The position numbers were made by a program, and so were the translations under genes. The notes beneath the pieces are model-generated. The model made no database searches and was not told where the DNA came from. It worked only from the letters and a program-made list of their open reading frames with translations. From Gallibacterium trehalosifermentans (GTDB lineage: Bacteria > Pseudomonadota > Gammaproteobacteria > Enterobacterales > Pasteurellaceae), in NCBI RefSeq assembly GCF_042433055.1, contig NZ_JBHLWB010000001.1, positions 248,001 to 312,000 of the forward strand: a stretch of 64,000 bases of DNA. The letters are read 5' to 3'. This document shows positions 16,034-24,081 of this stretch, piece after piece. How positions within the stretch are numbered: position 1 is the stretch's first letter; every line of letters starts with the position of its first letter.

Positions 16034-17368
16034 ATGTCTGAAATGACTCCTCGTGAAATAGTTTCTGAATTAGATAAACATATTATTGGGCAAGCAGATG
16101 CAAAACGTGCTGTGGCGATTGCCCTGCGTAATCGCTGGCGTCGTATGCAGTTACAAGAACCTCTCCGTCATGAAGTTACGCCAAAAAATATTTTGATGAT
16201 TGGACCAACTGGGGTAGGGAAGACCGAAATTGCACGCCGTTTAGCTAAATTGGCAAATGCGCCATTTATTAAAGTCGAAGCCACTAAATTTACTGAAGTG
16301 GGCTATGTTGGGAAAGAAGTAGATTCTATTATTCGTGATCTCGCTGATGTGGCGATGAAACTTGTGCGTCAAACAGAAATCAATAAGAACCGTTATCGTG
16401 CAGAAGAAGCCGCAGAAGAACGTATTTTAGACGTGTTATTACCGCCAGCAAAAGATCAATGGGGAAATACGGAAAATACGGATTCAAATGGACATACTCG
16501 ACAAATTTTCCGTAAAAAACTACGTGAAGGTCAGCTAGATGATAAAGAAATTGAAATTGATGTAGCAGCAGGCAGTTCCGTTGGGGTAGAAATTATGGCA
16601 CCACCTGGAATGGAAGAGATGACCAGTCAATTACAATCAATGTTCCAAAATTTATCAAGCGGTCAAACGAAAAAACGCAAAATGAAAATCAAAGATGCGT
16701 TGAAAGTGTTGATTGAAGATGAAGCGGCAAAATTAATTAATCCAGAAGAGTTGAAATTAAAAGCGATTGAAGCTGTTGAGCAGCATGGTATCGTGTTTAT
16801 TGATGAGATTGATAAAATCTGTAAGCGAGGTGAAACAAGTGGACCAGATGTCTCTCGCGAAGGCGTGCAGCGTGATTTATTGCCATTAGTAGAGGGTTCA
16901 ACGATTAATACTAAACATGGTATGGTGAAAACAGATCATATTCTGTTTATTGCTTCAGGTGCATTTCAAGTCGCTCGTCCATCAGATTTAATTCCTGAAT
17001 TACAAGGACGTTTGCCAATCCGTGTCGAATTAGGCGCGTTAACTGCAAAAGATTTTGAGCGTATCTTAACGGAACCAAATGCTTCGTTAACTGAACAATA
17101 TAAAGCATTAATGCAAACTGAAGGCGTTACAGTTGAGTTTACAGATGATGCGATTGCAACGATTGCCGAAGCTGCATTCCGTGTGAATGAAAAAACTGAA
17201 AACATTGGTGCAAGACGGTTACATACTGTTTTAGAGCGTTTAATGGATAAAATTTCATTTGAAGCGTCAGATATGAGTGGTGAAAAAGTCGTGATTGATC
17301 AAGCCTATGTGAAAGCCGCATTAGGTGATGTGGTAGAAAATGAAGATTTAAGTCGCTTTATTTTATAA
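16034..17368 (+). CDS. hslU: ATP-dependent protease ATPase subunit HslU
   Basis: HslU (ClpY) is the AAA+ hexameric unfoldase that recognises substrates and threads them into HslV. The 444-residue protein has Walker A GPTGVGKT (57-64), the substrate-binding intermediate domain (about 110-240, with the acidic/basic RKKLREGQLDDKEIEID stretch) and Walker B FIDEIDKIC. It ends in LSRFIL, the tail that docks into HslV. The length is typical (443 in E. coli). It ends at a strong terminator facing the convergent sialic-acid transporter genes. Confidence 0.98.
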   Translation: MSEMTPREIVSELDKHIIGQADAKRAVAIALRNRWRRMQLQEPLRHEVTPKNILMIGPTGVGKTEIARRLAKLANAPFIKVEATKFTEVGYVGKEVDSIIRDLADVAMKLVRQTEINKNRYRAEEAAEERILDVLLPPAKDQWGNTENTDSNGHTRQIFRKKLREGQLDDKEIEIDVAAGSSVGVEIMAPPGMEEMTSQLQSMFQNLSSGQTKKRKMKIKDALKVLIEDEAAKLINPEELKLKAIEAVEQHGIVFIDEIDKICKRGETSGPDVSREGVQRDLLPLVEGSTINTKHGMVKTDHILFIASGAFQVARPSDLIPELQGRLPIRVELGALTAKDFERILTEPNASLTEQYKALMQTEGVTVEFTDDAIATIAEAAFRVNEKTENIGARRLHTVLERLMDKISFEASDMSGEKVVIDQAYVKAALGDVVENEDLSRFIL

Positions 17369-17403
17369 GCAATAAAGAGTAGAAAAATACCTATTTTTTA
17401 ATG

Positions 17404-17456
17404 ATCTGCACCTATAAGTTGAGCTAATTATTCACTATATAGGTGCAGATTTTTTA
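17404..17456 (+). terminator. hslVU terminator
   Basis: A perfect 13-bp stem (17404-17416 with 17438-17450) and a 21-nt loop are followed by five T. It may also work for siaQM arriving from the other side. Confidence 0.8.
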
Positions 17457-17512
17457 TGTCTACATATAGTTACCCATTTATTTTTTAGGGTAACTTATTT
17501 TACCTTTGTTTA

Positions 17513-19363
17513 TTACCCTGGTAGCAACAGGTTAGGAATAAATGTAATGATTTCTGGGAATATGGTAATCAATACGAGCGTTGTAAAGATTGGAACAAGG
17601 AATGGTAATACTCCTTTTGTTACGGTACTTACACTCATATTACCTACACGAGCAACGACAAAAAGTGCCATTCCCATTGGTGGCGTTAAAATACCAATCA
17701 TCATATTTAACGTTGTCATAACACCGAAGAAGATAAGATCAATATTAAAGTGGATTGCGATTGGAATTAACATTGGTAATACAAGGAATTGGAGCGCTAA
17801 TGCATCAATAAACATTCCTAAGAAGAGGAGAAGTAGATTGATCATGACCAATACCATTAATTGTGAATCTGCAAAAGTAATGAAGAATTCAGCAATTTTC
17901 ATCGCAACTTGTTCACGTGCGATCATATCACCGAAGAATGTTACTGTTATTACCATTAATACTGTTACACCAGTAATGGCAACCGCTTCAACGCAGCCTT
18001 TAAAAAGAGTTTGAAGAGTAAGTTCTTTATAAACAAATTTACCAATAATAATTGAATAAAGTGCTGCAACAACTGCTGCTTCTGTTGGTGTAAATAGACC
18101 AGAGAAGATACCAGCAATAATTAGAATTGGTGTGAGTAATGCCCAAAGTGCACCTTTAAATTTACGACAAAGGACTTCCATTGAGGCTTTTGGAGTACGA
18201 GGATAGTTACGTTTTTTTGATACGAAATAATTCATAATCATTAATGCAACCGTAACAAGTACGCCAGGAACAAAGCCAGCAACAAAAAGTTTTGCAATAG
18301 ACTGGTTAGAAATAACACCATAAATGATCATGGCGATACTTGGTGGAACTAGTGGACCAATAATACAAGAAGCCGCGGTAATTCCACCACAAATATCATC
18401 ATCATAACCAGCATCACGCATTGCTTTAATTTCTAGTTGACCTAAGCCACCAGCATCAGCCAGTGCAGAACCAGACATTCCAGAGAAAATTAAACTTGCA
18501 CCAATATTTACATGCCCCATACCACCACGATAATGACCAAGTAATGCTTTAGCAAATTCGAAAATTCTAGTCGTAATACCACCGGTATTCATCAAAATAC
18601 CAGTAAGAATAAAGAATGGAACACTGAGTAATGAGAAGCTATTTAAGCTATCGACTAATTTTGCCGAAGCAGAATTTACGACATTCCAGCGAGTCATTGC
18701 GAAATAAAGAATGGTTGCAATGAATAGTGACCAACCTACTGGCATACCAATAAACATAATCACTAACCAGACTAGAAGAACAATATAAACAGATGAACTA
18801 CCAAATTTTACATAGTTAGTGATACGTAGTACTTTGAAAACATCAGGTGCAAATAGAATTAAACCAATTAATGCGACTGCCAAAATTAAAAAAACAATTG
18901 CAGGAATATAGCTAAGATTACTTTTATAGTTTTCAACTTGGGCTTGTAAAAAGCGAATTAACATTAGGACAGATAATACTGGTAAAGAAGCATATAACCA
19001 TTTTTCAGAAATTCCTAATGAAACAAGCTCAAATGATGCACCATCATAAAGTTTGATACCAAAATGAATAAAAAGAATTATACAGATAAAAGTGAGAGTT
19101 TGCGTGATAGATATTATCACTTTTTTCATTTTATCTGACATCATATTGGTAAGAAAATCAATGAATACATGTTGTTGTGAGCGAATTGCCATTGAAATTC
19201 CCAACATACCAACATAAACGAATAGTAAACGGGCTAACTCTTCACTCCAAATTAACGGGGAATCAAAGGCTTGTCTTGCAATTATTTGTGCAATGAGAAT
19301 GACAAAAATGATCAAAAATAGAATACCACCTAGCCATTCTTCAAGTTTATTAAAATATTTCAT
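17513..19363 (-). CDS. siaQM: Sialic acid TRAP transporter, fused small and large permease SiaQM
   Basis: This is the membrane half of a tripartite sodium-driven importer for N-acetylneuraminate. The protein is a natural DctQ-DctM fusion. The small subunit occupies about residues 1-160 (IIARQAFDSPLIWSEELARLLFVYVG), a linker helix comes next, and the large antiporter-like DctM part runs from about 195 to the end (GMSGSALADAGGLGQLEIKAMRDAGYDDD, MMIGILTPPMGMALFVVARV). I start at the ATG at 19363 because GAGG precedes it. That gives 616 residues, the size of Haemophilus SiaT (HI0147), which it follows very closely. It lies 77 nt downstream of siaP, with a hairpin between them. Sialate specificity is inferred from that resemblance. 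Confidence 0.92.
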   Translation of the reverse strand: MKYFNKLEEWLGGILFLIIFVILIAQIIARQAFDSPLIWSEELARLLFVYVGMLGISMAIRSQQHVFIDFLTNMMSDKMKKVIISITQTLTFICIILFIHFGIKLYDGASFELVSLGISEKWLYASLPVLSVLMLIRFLQAQVENYKSNLSYIPAIVFLILAVALIGLILFAPDVFKVLRITNYVKFGSSSVYIVLLVWLVIMFIGMPVGWSLFIATILYFAMTRWNVVNSASAKLVDSLNSFSLLSVPFFILTGILMNTGGITTRIFEFAKALLGHYRGGMGHVNIGASLIFSGMSGSALADAGGLGQLEIKAMRDAGYDDDICGGITAASCIIGPLVPPSIAMIIYGVISNQSIAKLFVAGFVPGVLVTVALMIMNYFVSKKRNYPRTPKASMEVLCRKFKGALWALLTPILIIAGIFSGLFTPTEAAVVAALYSIIIGKFVYKELTLQTLFKGCVEAVAITGVTVLMVITVTFFGDMIAREQVAMKIAEFFITFADSQLMVLVMINLLLLFLGMFIDALALQFLVLPMLIPIAIHFNIDLIFFGVMTTLNMMIGILTPPMGMALFVVARVGNMSVSTVTKGVLPFLVPIFTTLVLITIFPEIITFIPNLLLPG

Positions 19364-19393
19364 GGTAACCTCATAACATCTTTTACTAAGGTT

Positions 19394-19431
19394 AAAAAAA
19401 AGCCCTAGCATTTTTAGCTAAATGCTAAGGC
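19394..19431 (-). terminator. Intercistronic hairpin/attenuator between siaP and siaQM
   Basis: On the minus strand a 12-bp stem (GCCTTAGCATTT paired with AAATGCTAGGGC, one T-G pair) has a 6-nt loop and is followed by seven T. As a partial terminator it would leave far more siaP than siaQM mRNA, matching the excess of binding protein usual for TRAP systems. Confidence 0.75.
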
Positions 19432-19440
19432 AGGGAAAGA

Positions 19441-20424
19441 TTATTTAGTTAAAGCATTGATTTCAGCAATAGCTTCTTCACCTTCTTTACCATTTTTCTT
19501 GATGTATTCATCGTAGTATGGTTTCATTGCTTCTTTGAATGGAGCAAGTTCAGGTTGAGTTACTGTCATACCTTTTTGTTTAAAGTAAGCAATAAGATTA
19601 TTCTCCCCCTCTTCGAAGAGTTTTGTATGGTAATCAGCGGCTTTAACTGCTGCATCTTTTACCACTTTTTGTAGATCTGGTGGAAGTTCTTCAAGTGTTG
19701 CATTACTAACTAGATATAATTGGTCATTCAGGATATGATTGGTTAAAGCTAAGTATTTTTGCACTTCTTCAAATTTTTGTGATTGAATAGTTGGTAATGG
19801 ATTTTCTTGTCCATCTACAGAGTTAGTTTGTAATGCAAGATAAACTTCAGAGAATGCCATTGGTGTTGGAGATGCACCAGAATATTTTGCATAAGCTAAG
19901 TTAGTTGCTGCATTTGGCACACGTAATTTCAAGCCCTTCATATCATTGATGCTATTAATTGGACGGTTAGATGTTGTTTGACGAGTTCCGTTATAAGCAT
20001 CGGCTAAAATTGTGATACCTAAATCTTTGTTCACTTTTTGAATTAGTGATTGACCGAATTTAGTATCAAATAATGCTTCTTTAGCAACTTTGAAGTTTGG
20101 AATCATATAAGGTAAAGCGAACACTTCAGCAGAAGGATAGAATAATTGGAAACGTGCAGATTCACCGAAAGTGAAGTCTAAGGCACCATCACCAAGTTGT
20201 TTGATCATTGAACGGTCATCACCAAGTTGTGCACTTGGATAAAGAGAAATTTCGATTTTGCCATTAGAATTTGCTTTTACTTCTTTAGCAAAGAATTCTG
20301 CTGCTTTATATTCATTTGAAGTTGGGCCAGCTACTAAACCCATTTTCAAATCAAATTCTGCGGAAAATGCTGCTGCAGAGATGCCCATGCATAGTGTAGC
20401 AAGTAGTAACTTTTTGAATTTCAT
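19441..20424 (-). CDS. siaP: Sialic acid-binding TRAP periplasmic protein SiaP
   Basis: SiaP captures N-acetylneuraminate in the periplasm and delivers it to SiaQM. I start at the ATG at 20424, preceded by AGGAGA. This gives a typical signal peptide (MKFKKLLLATLCMGISAAAFS, about 21-22 residues) and a mature protein beginning EFDLKMG, like HiSiaP. The diagnostic core is nearly identical to HiSiaP: YNGTRQTTSN, then GLKLRVPNAATNLAYAKY with the carboxylate-binding Arg, then PTPMAFSEVYLALQTN and DGQENPL. No nan catabolic genes or regulator flank the pair, unlike Haemophilus. Confidence 0.93.
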   Translation of the reverse strand: MKFKKLLLATLCMGISAAAFSAEFDLKMGLVAGPTSNEYKAAEFFAKEVKANSNGKIEISLYPSAQLGDDRSMIKQLGDGALDFTFGESARFQLFYPSAEVFALPYMIPNFKVAKEALFDTKFGQSLIQKVNKDLGITILADAYNGTRQTTSNRPINSINDMKGLKLRVPNAATNLAYAKYSGASPTPMAFSEVYLALQTNSVDGQENPLPTIQSQKFEEVQKYLALTNHILNDQLYLVSNATLEELPPDLQKVVKDAAVKAADYHTKLFEEGENNLIAYFKQKGMTVTQPELAPFKEAMKPYYDEYIKKNGKEGEEAIAEINALTK

Positions 20425-20512
20425 TGCGTTTCTCCTATAAGAGTTAGATTGTTGGGAAAAGTAGCAAGTCATACATATGATTGTATAAAGCAAGCACTTT
20501 TTACTGATGATT

Positions 20513-20573
20513 ACTATACATCATTTTTTAAATATAAATGAAGTTTTATTTCATTATTGAGAGATCAATCACA
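20513..20573 (-). promoter_or_regulatory. siaP promoter region with a CRP-like site
   Basis: A CRP-like dyad at 20558-20573 reads TGAGA-N6-TCACA, 9 of 10 consensus bases. A TATAGT -10-like hexamer at 20518-20513 (minus strand) would put the dyad near -60, the usual class I activation position. Haemophilus siaPT is CRP-activated, so the match fits, but the promoter is predicted. Confidence 0.5.
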
Positions 20574-20610
20574 AAATTTATGAAGTGAGATTAAATTTTA
20601 ATCACCATAT

Positions 20611-20642
20611 AAAAATAAAAAAGCCCTTGTGAAGACAAGGGC
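20611..20642 (-). terminator. lysC terminator
   Basis: Minus-strand stem GCCCTTGT/ACAAGGGC (20642-20635 with 20630-20623) has a 4-nt loop and is followed by TTTTTTATTTTT. Confidence 0.85.
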
Positions 20643-20671
20643 AATAGTCTTAATTGAGGTTAATTATCATA

Positions 20672-22024
20672 TTATTCAAAGAGTTCCTGATGAAGTTTAC
20701 GCACTACTTCATCAGCATGTTCACTTTTTACTAATAAGCAAACGTTATTAGTACTTGCACCATAACTAATCATACGAACATTATATTCTGCAATCGTGTT
20801 GAAAATACGTTTTGCTACGCCTGCGGCGATGTGTAAATCGTTACCAATTAGTGCGACTAATGATAAGCCTGTATCCACTTTTACTGATGATGTTTCACTG
20901 AGTTCTGCCAACAATTCATTAGAAAGCAATTCTGCACCAGAAGAAGCCGAACCTGTTTTATCTAAAGTGAGGGCTACGCTAACTTCAGAAGTCGTAATAG
21001 TATCAACAGAAATTTTGTATTTCGCTAAAATATTGAATACATTTGCTAAAAAGCCTTGCGCGTGTAGCATACTTAAACTAGACAGCGTTAATAATGTTTG
21101 ATCGCGACGTAATGCAATCGCACGGAAAAGTGGGCGAGGTTGTGGATCGCGGGTTACCCATGTCCCCCCAAGCTCTGGCGCTTTACTTGATCCAACAAAT
21201 ACAGGAATATTGCTGCGAACAGCAGGTAATAGTGTTGCAGGGTGTAACACTTTCGCGCCAAAAGTTGCCATTTCAGCGGCTTCGGCAAAACTCATGGTGT
21301 CAATTTTTTGTGCGGCTGGAGCGATACGAGGATCAGTTGTATAAATTCCCGCTACATCAGTCCAGATTAATACGTCATTAGCATGTAAGACCTCGGCAAT
21401 TAATGCCGCAGAATAATCGCTCCCACCGCGACCTAGTGTGGTAGTTTTACCATTTGGCGCACGACCAATAAAACCTTGTGTAATGATTAAATCCCCACGT
21501 TCAATTAATGGTTTTAAGATCTGATCGCAATTTTGTTGGGTAAGTTCATCATTTGGTGCAGCTTTGCCATAATGATCGTTTGTAGCAACGAGAGTTCTTA
21601 CATCAAACCAAGTTGAGTTTGCACCTAACTCACGTAATACCTCAACAAAAATTAAGGTAGACATCATTTCGCCATGACTGATAATTTCATCAATTAATGC
21701 AGGAGAGGTTGCTAAGGCAGCAGCATCAGAGAGGGAGGCAATATTGTCTAATAAGCGATCGATCTCTTCTCGTAATATATCGGCATTTTTTAATTCATTT
21801 AAAATGTTGTATTGAATCTGTTTAACTTGAGCAAGAAGTGATTCTCTCTTGGTTTGTTCACAACCGTTAGCTAAAGCAACTAATAAATTGGTTACGCCAG
21901 CAGAGGCAGACAATATCACGACACGGGTATTTGGATCTGCCATAACGATTTTGGCACAAGCCTGCATTGCCGCGTAATTGGCTACACTAGTTCCTCCAAA
22001 TTTTGCAACAGATAAATGAGACAT
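20672..22024 (-). CDS. lysC: Lysine-sensitive aspartokinase III
   Basis: LysC phosphorylates aspartate, the first step toward lysine, threonine and methionine. The 450-residue monofunctional enzyme starts with the kinase motif VAKFGGTSVAN (KFGGTS, 8-13). It contains the GRGGSDYSAALIA active-site block and ends in two ACT domains (about 310-450) that bind the feedback inhibitor. There is no fused homoserine dehydrogenase. Length matches E. coli LysC (449). A good AAGGAA ribosome site precedes the ATG. The lysine riboswitch upstream makes the lysine-specific isozyme assignment firm. Confidence 0.97.
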   Translation of the reverse strand: MSHLSVAKFGGTSVANYAAMQACAKIVMADPNTRVVILSASAGVTNLLVALANGCEQTKRESLLAQVKQIQYNILNELKNADILREEIDRLLDNIASLSDAAALATSPALIDEIISHGEMMSTLIFVEVLRELGANSTWFDVRTLVATNDHYGKAAPNDELTQQNCDQILKPLIERGDLIITQGFIGRAPNGKTTTLGRGGSDYSAALIAEVLHANDVLIWTDVAGIYTTDPRIAPAAQKIDTMSFAEAAEMATFGAKVLHPATLLPAVRSNIPVFVGSSKAPELGGTWVTRDPQPRPLFRAIALRRDQTLLTLSSLSMLHAQGFLANVFNILAKYKISVDTITTSEVSVALTLDKTGSASSGAELLSNELLAELSETSSVKVDTGLSLVALIGNDLHIAAGVAKRIFNTIAEYNVRMISYGASTNNVCLLVKSEHADEVVRKLHQELFE

Positions 22025-22119
22025 AAATATTTCCTTAAATAATAATGTTGTGAAAAAAGCGTGTGTTACAGAAGAGAAAGAAAAGCGAGAAGAGAACTGA
22101 AATATTAAGAAAACTTATT

Positions 22120-22279
22120 CAGAAGCTCTCCATCGTTTATCGATGACAACCTTAGGGATTCAGCCCTAATAGCCGATAAATAATTCTCTGGAAAATTACT
22201 TACCTCGGCGAAACTCCCCTGATTATTTCTCACTGGTTCCAGACCTAAAAATAACGACCTGAGTTCCGCGCCTCTCCTG
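22120..22279 (-). promoter_or_regulatory. Lysine riboswitch (L box) in the lysC leader
   Basis: The minus strand carries the conserved aptamer elements in order: CAGGAGAGGCGCGG (5' side of P1 and the loop-E-like motif), GTTTCGCCGAGGTAA, ATCGGCTATTAGGGCTGAAT followed by CCCTAAGGTTGTCA, and GGAGAGCTTCTG (3' side of P1). P1 pairs CAGGAG (22279-22274) with CTTCTG (22125-22120). It follows the E. coli lysC riboswitch closely. A hairpin, TTGTAGC/GCTACAA, sits just 5' of it. About 95 nt of pyrimidine-rich leader separates the aptamer from the lysC ATG. No clear terminator is visible there, so translational control is more likely. Confidence 0.93.
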
Positions 22280-22307
22280 TTGTAGCTTGCGCTACAAAAC
22301 GTGTATA

Positions 22308-22336
22308 GAAATACCGTTTAATCATAAAAATGTCAA
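22308..22336 (-). promoter_or_regulatory. lysC promoter
   Basis: On the minus strand a consensus TTGACA (22336-22331) is followed after 17 nt by TATTTC (22313-22308). Transcription would then start about 20 nt before the riboswitch. It lies just downstream of the bioD stop codon. Confidence 0.6.
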
Positions 22337-22344
22337 CTAAAATT

Positions 22345-22986
22345 TTAAAAATTAAACTTTTCTAATAAAATAAATTCTGTCGTTGGAAAATGTTGTTGTA
22401 AGTAGTGTTGTAAATAGTGTTGGGTATCTTGTTCTATTAAAGGATCTTTTTCAGGAAAACGATTATAAATCACGCTATGTACAGTAATGTTATATGTTTT
22501 GCAGGCCATTAAACTTAATAGTGTGTGGTTAATGCTGCCTAATTTCCCCGATGTTACAAGAATTAAAGGGTAGTGATGTTTGGCAATAAAATCTAATGTT
22601 GTTGCTTGGTGCGTATAGGGAACAGCTAAACCACCCGCGCCCTCCAACAACACAACATCATAACGGCTGGCAAGTTGTTGCGTTTTTTCGGTAATGATTT
22701 GATCGTCAATTTGACGCTTCTCTAATGTTGCAGCAAGATGTGGGGAACAAGGGTAATGAAATAGATAAGGACAAGTAATACCATCTAGATCATCTTGTGT
22801 CAGTGGTATTTGTTGAATTTTTCGATGCACAAGAATATCGTTAGAAAATGTTTCACAACCCGTTTGAATCATTTTTTGCGTAATGACGGTAAACCCCTGA
22901 TCCATTAGTTTTTTCGCATAAACACCCGTTGCAACAGTTTTTCCTACATCAGTATCAATTCCGCTTACAAAGAGAATTTTCCCCAT
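22345..22986 (-). CDS. bioD: Dethiobiotin synthetase
   Basis: BioD closes the ureido ring of dethiobiotin from diaminopelargonate, CO2 and ATP, the penultimate step of biotin synthesis. The 213-residue P-loop protein has the family motif GIDTDVGKT (9-17), the substrate loop QTGCE (the catalytic Lys is in QKMIQTG), and LLEGAGGLAVPY. It stands alone, with no other bio gene nearby. Pasteurellaceae often carry two bioD-like genes, so this could be the second copy. The ribosome site AAAGGA supports the start. Confidence 0.9.
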   Translation of the reverse strand: MGKILFVSGIDTDVGKTVATGVYAKKLMDQGFTVITQKMIQTGCETFSNDILVHRKIQQIPLTQDDLDGITCPYLFHYPCSPHLAATLEKRQIDDQIITEKTQQLASRYDVVLLEGAGGLAVPYTHQATTLDFIAKHHYPLILVTSGKLGSINHTLLSLMACKTYNITVHSVIYNRFPEKDPLIEQDTQHYLQHYLQQHFPTTEFILLEKFNF

Positions 22987-23074
22987 GATTATTCCTTTTA
23001 TTATAACGACTATGATAAAAAGTAGCGATCACTATACGCTGATTTTGCTGAGAATCAATTACTGTTGTTTAGGT

Positions 23075-23105
23075 AAAAAGAAAGCCATAGTAAAAACTAT
23101 GGCTT
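23075..23105 (-). terminator. ompW terminator
   Basis: Minus-strand 10-bp stem AAGCCATAGT/ACTATGGCTT (23105-23096 with 23091-23082) has a TTTT loop and is followed by a T-rich tail (TCTTTTTACC). Confidence 0.8.
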
Positions 23106-23127
23106 GATAGTCAGGAAATTTATTACA

Positions 23128-23763
23128 TTAGAATTTATAACCTAAACCAACAAAAAATACAGTTGGATCTAACGTTACACGTGTTTCTTGAGCTGTTCCA
23201 TTAAGTTTAAAGGTTGCTTTAGTTTTAATTTTAGCCCACCAAATAGAGGTATTTAAGAATAAATTATCGGTGAGTTTTATATCAATACCTGCATTCGCTA
23301 CAGGTCCCCAAGAATCTTTTAATTTAAGATCTGAAAGACCATTAAGTTTTTCTGTTTCACCAAAGAAAGTGGTGTAGTTAAGACCTGCACCAATATAAGG
23401 GCGAGCAGGAGAATCAGCATTTAAGAAATAGTATTGGAGATAAAGGCTTGGTGGTAAATGTTTAGTTTTAGCAATAGTTGTGCCACCTAATTTGATTTCA
23501 TGGCTAAATGGCGTTGCCGCTAATAACTCAACCCCAAGATTATCAGTAATCATATAGGTACCAGTTAAACCAAGTTGCGCATTACTATTTACATCAAAAT
23601 CATAATTAAGCGCATTGCCTGCATAATTATGAGTAGAGGTATTTGGTACGACTAAAATTGGACCACCACGCACAAAAATATCACCTGCTTGGTGAGCCAT
23701 TGCAGAGGTTGAGGCTGCTAATAATGCTGTAGAAGTAGCAATCGCTAGTGCTAATTTTTTCAT
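23128..23763 (-). CDS. ompW: Outer-membrane protein OmpW
   Basis: OmpW is an eight-stranded outer-membrane beta barrel with a hydrophobic channel, linked to uptake of small hydrophobic molecules and to redox stress. The 211-residue precursor has a signal peptide ending SAMA-HQAGDIFVRGG. It has the family strands ITDNLGVELLAATPFSHEI and YIGAGLNYTTFF, and a C-terminal aromatic residue (VGLGYKF) that signals barrel assembly. AAGGAG precedes the start. The perfect FNR box upstream predicts control by oxygen, as in E. coli. It is a single-gene unit with its own terminator. Confidence 0.94.
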   Translation of the reverse strand: MKKLALAIATSTALLAASTSAMAHQAGDIFVRGGPILVVPNTSTHNYAGNALNYDFDVNSNAQLGLTGTYMITDNLGVELLAATPFSHEIKLGGTTIAKTKHLPPSLYLQYYFLNADSPARPYIGAGLNYTTFFGETEKLNGLSDLKLKDSWGPVANAGIDIKLTDNLFLNTSIWWAKIKTKATFKLNGTAQETRVTLDPTVFFVGLGYKF

Positions 23764-23844
23764 ATCATTCTCCTTGAATAAGTACTCTGTGTTATTGTTT
23801 ATCGTATAACATATTCAAGATACCTCTTTTGAGGTGTGTAATTT

Positions 23845-23858
23845 TTGATAAAAATCAA
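23845..23858 (-). promoter_or_regulatory. Perfect FNR box upstream of ompW
   Basis: TTGAT-AAAA-ATCAA matches the FNR consensus at all ten positions. Its centre is 88 nt upstream of the ompW ATG. A TATCTT hexamer at 23822-23817 would place it near -41.5, the class II activation position. The rest of this 318-nt gap (23764-24081) is AT-rich. It holds the ACCTC/GAGGT dyad beside the box and the terminator of the next gene, and I see no gene. Confidence 0.8.
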
Positions 23859-24022
23859 AAAAAGATAATTTAATAAGAACTTTTTGTGAGTCTATAAATT
23901 TGATATTGGTTTTAATAAAGAGAATGTATAAAAATATTTAAATTTGATTAAAGGATATAAATAATAATTTAATTTTATAACGAAATGATTTTATTGATGA
24001 TTTTTATTTTAAATCTTTGAAA

Positions 24023-24060
24023 GAAAAAATAACGCCCTCATTAGCTTAATGTAATGAGGG
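24023..24060 (-). terminator. Terminator of the chalcone-isomerase-like gene
   Basis: Minus-strand 9-bp stem CCCTCATTA/TAATGAGGG (24060-24052 with 24043-24035) is followed by CGTTATTTTTTC. Confidence 0.8.
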
Positions 24061-24081
24061 AGCTGGGTTGTAATGAATTTA

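Noticed and set aside
17547..18014. 155-codon open frame antisense to siaQM
   Set aside because: Shadow of the membrane-protein gene on the other strand; no ribosome site and no family resemblance.
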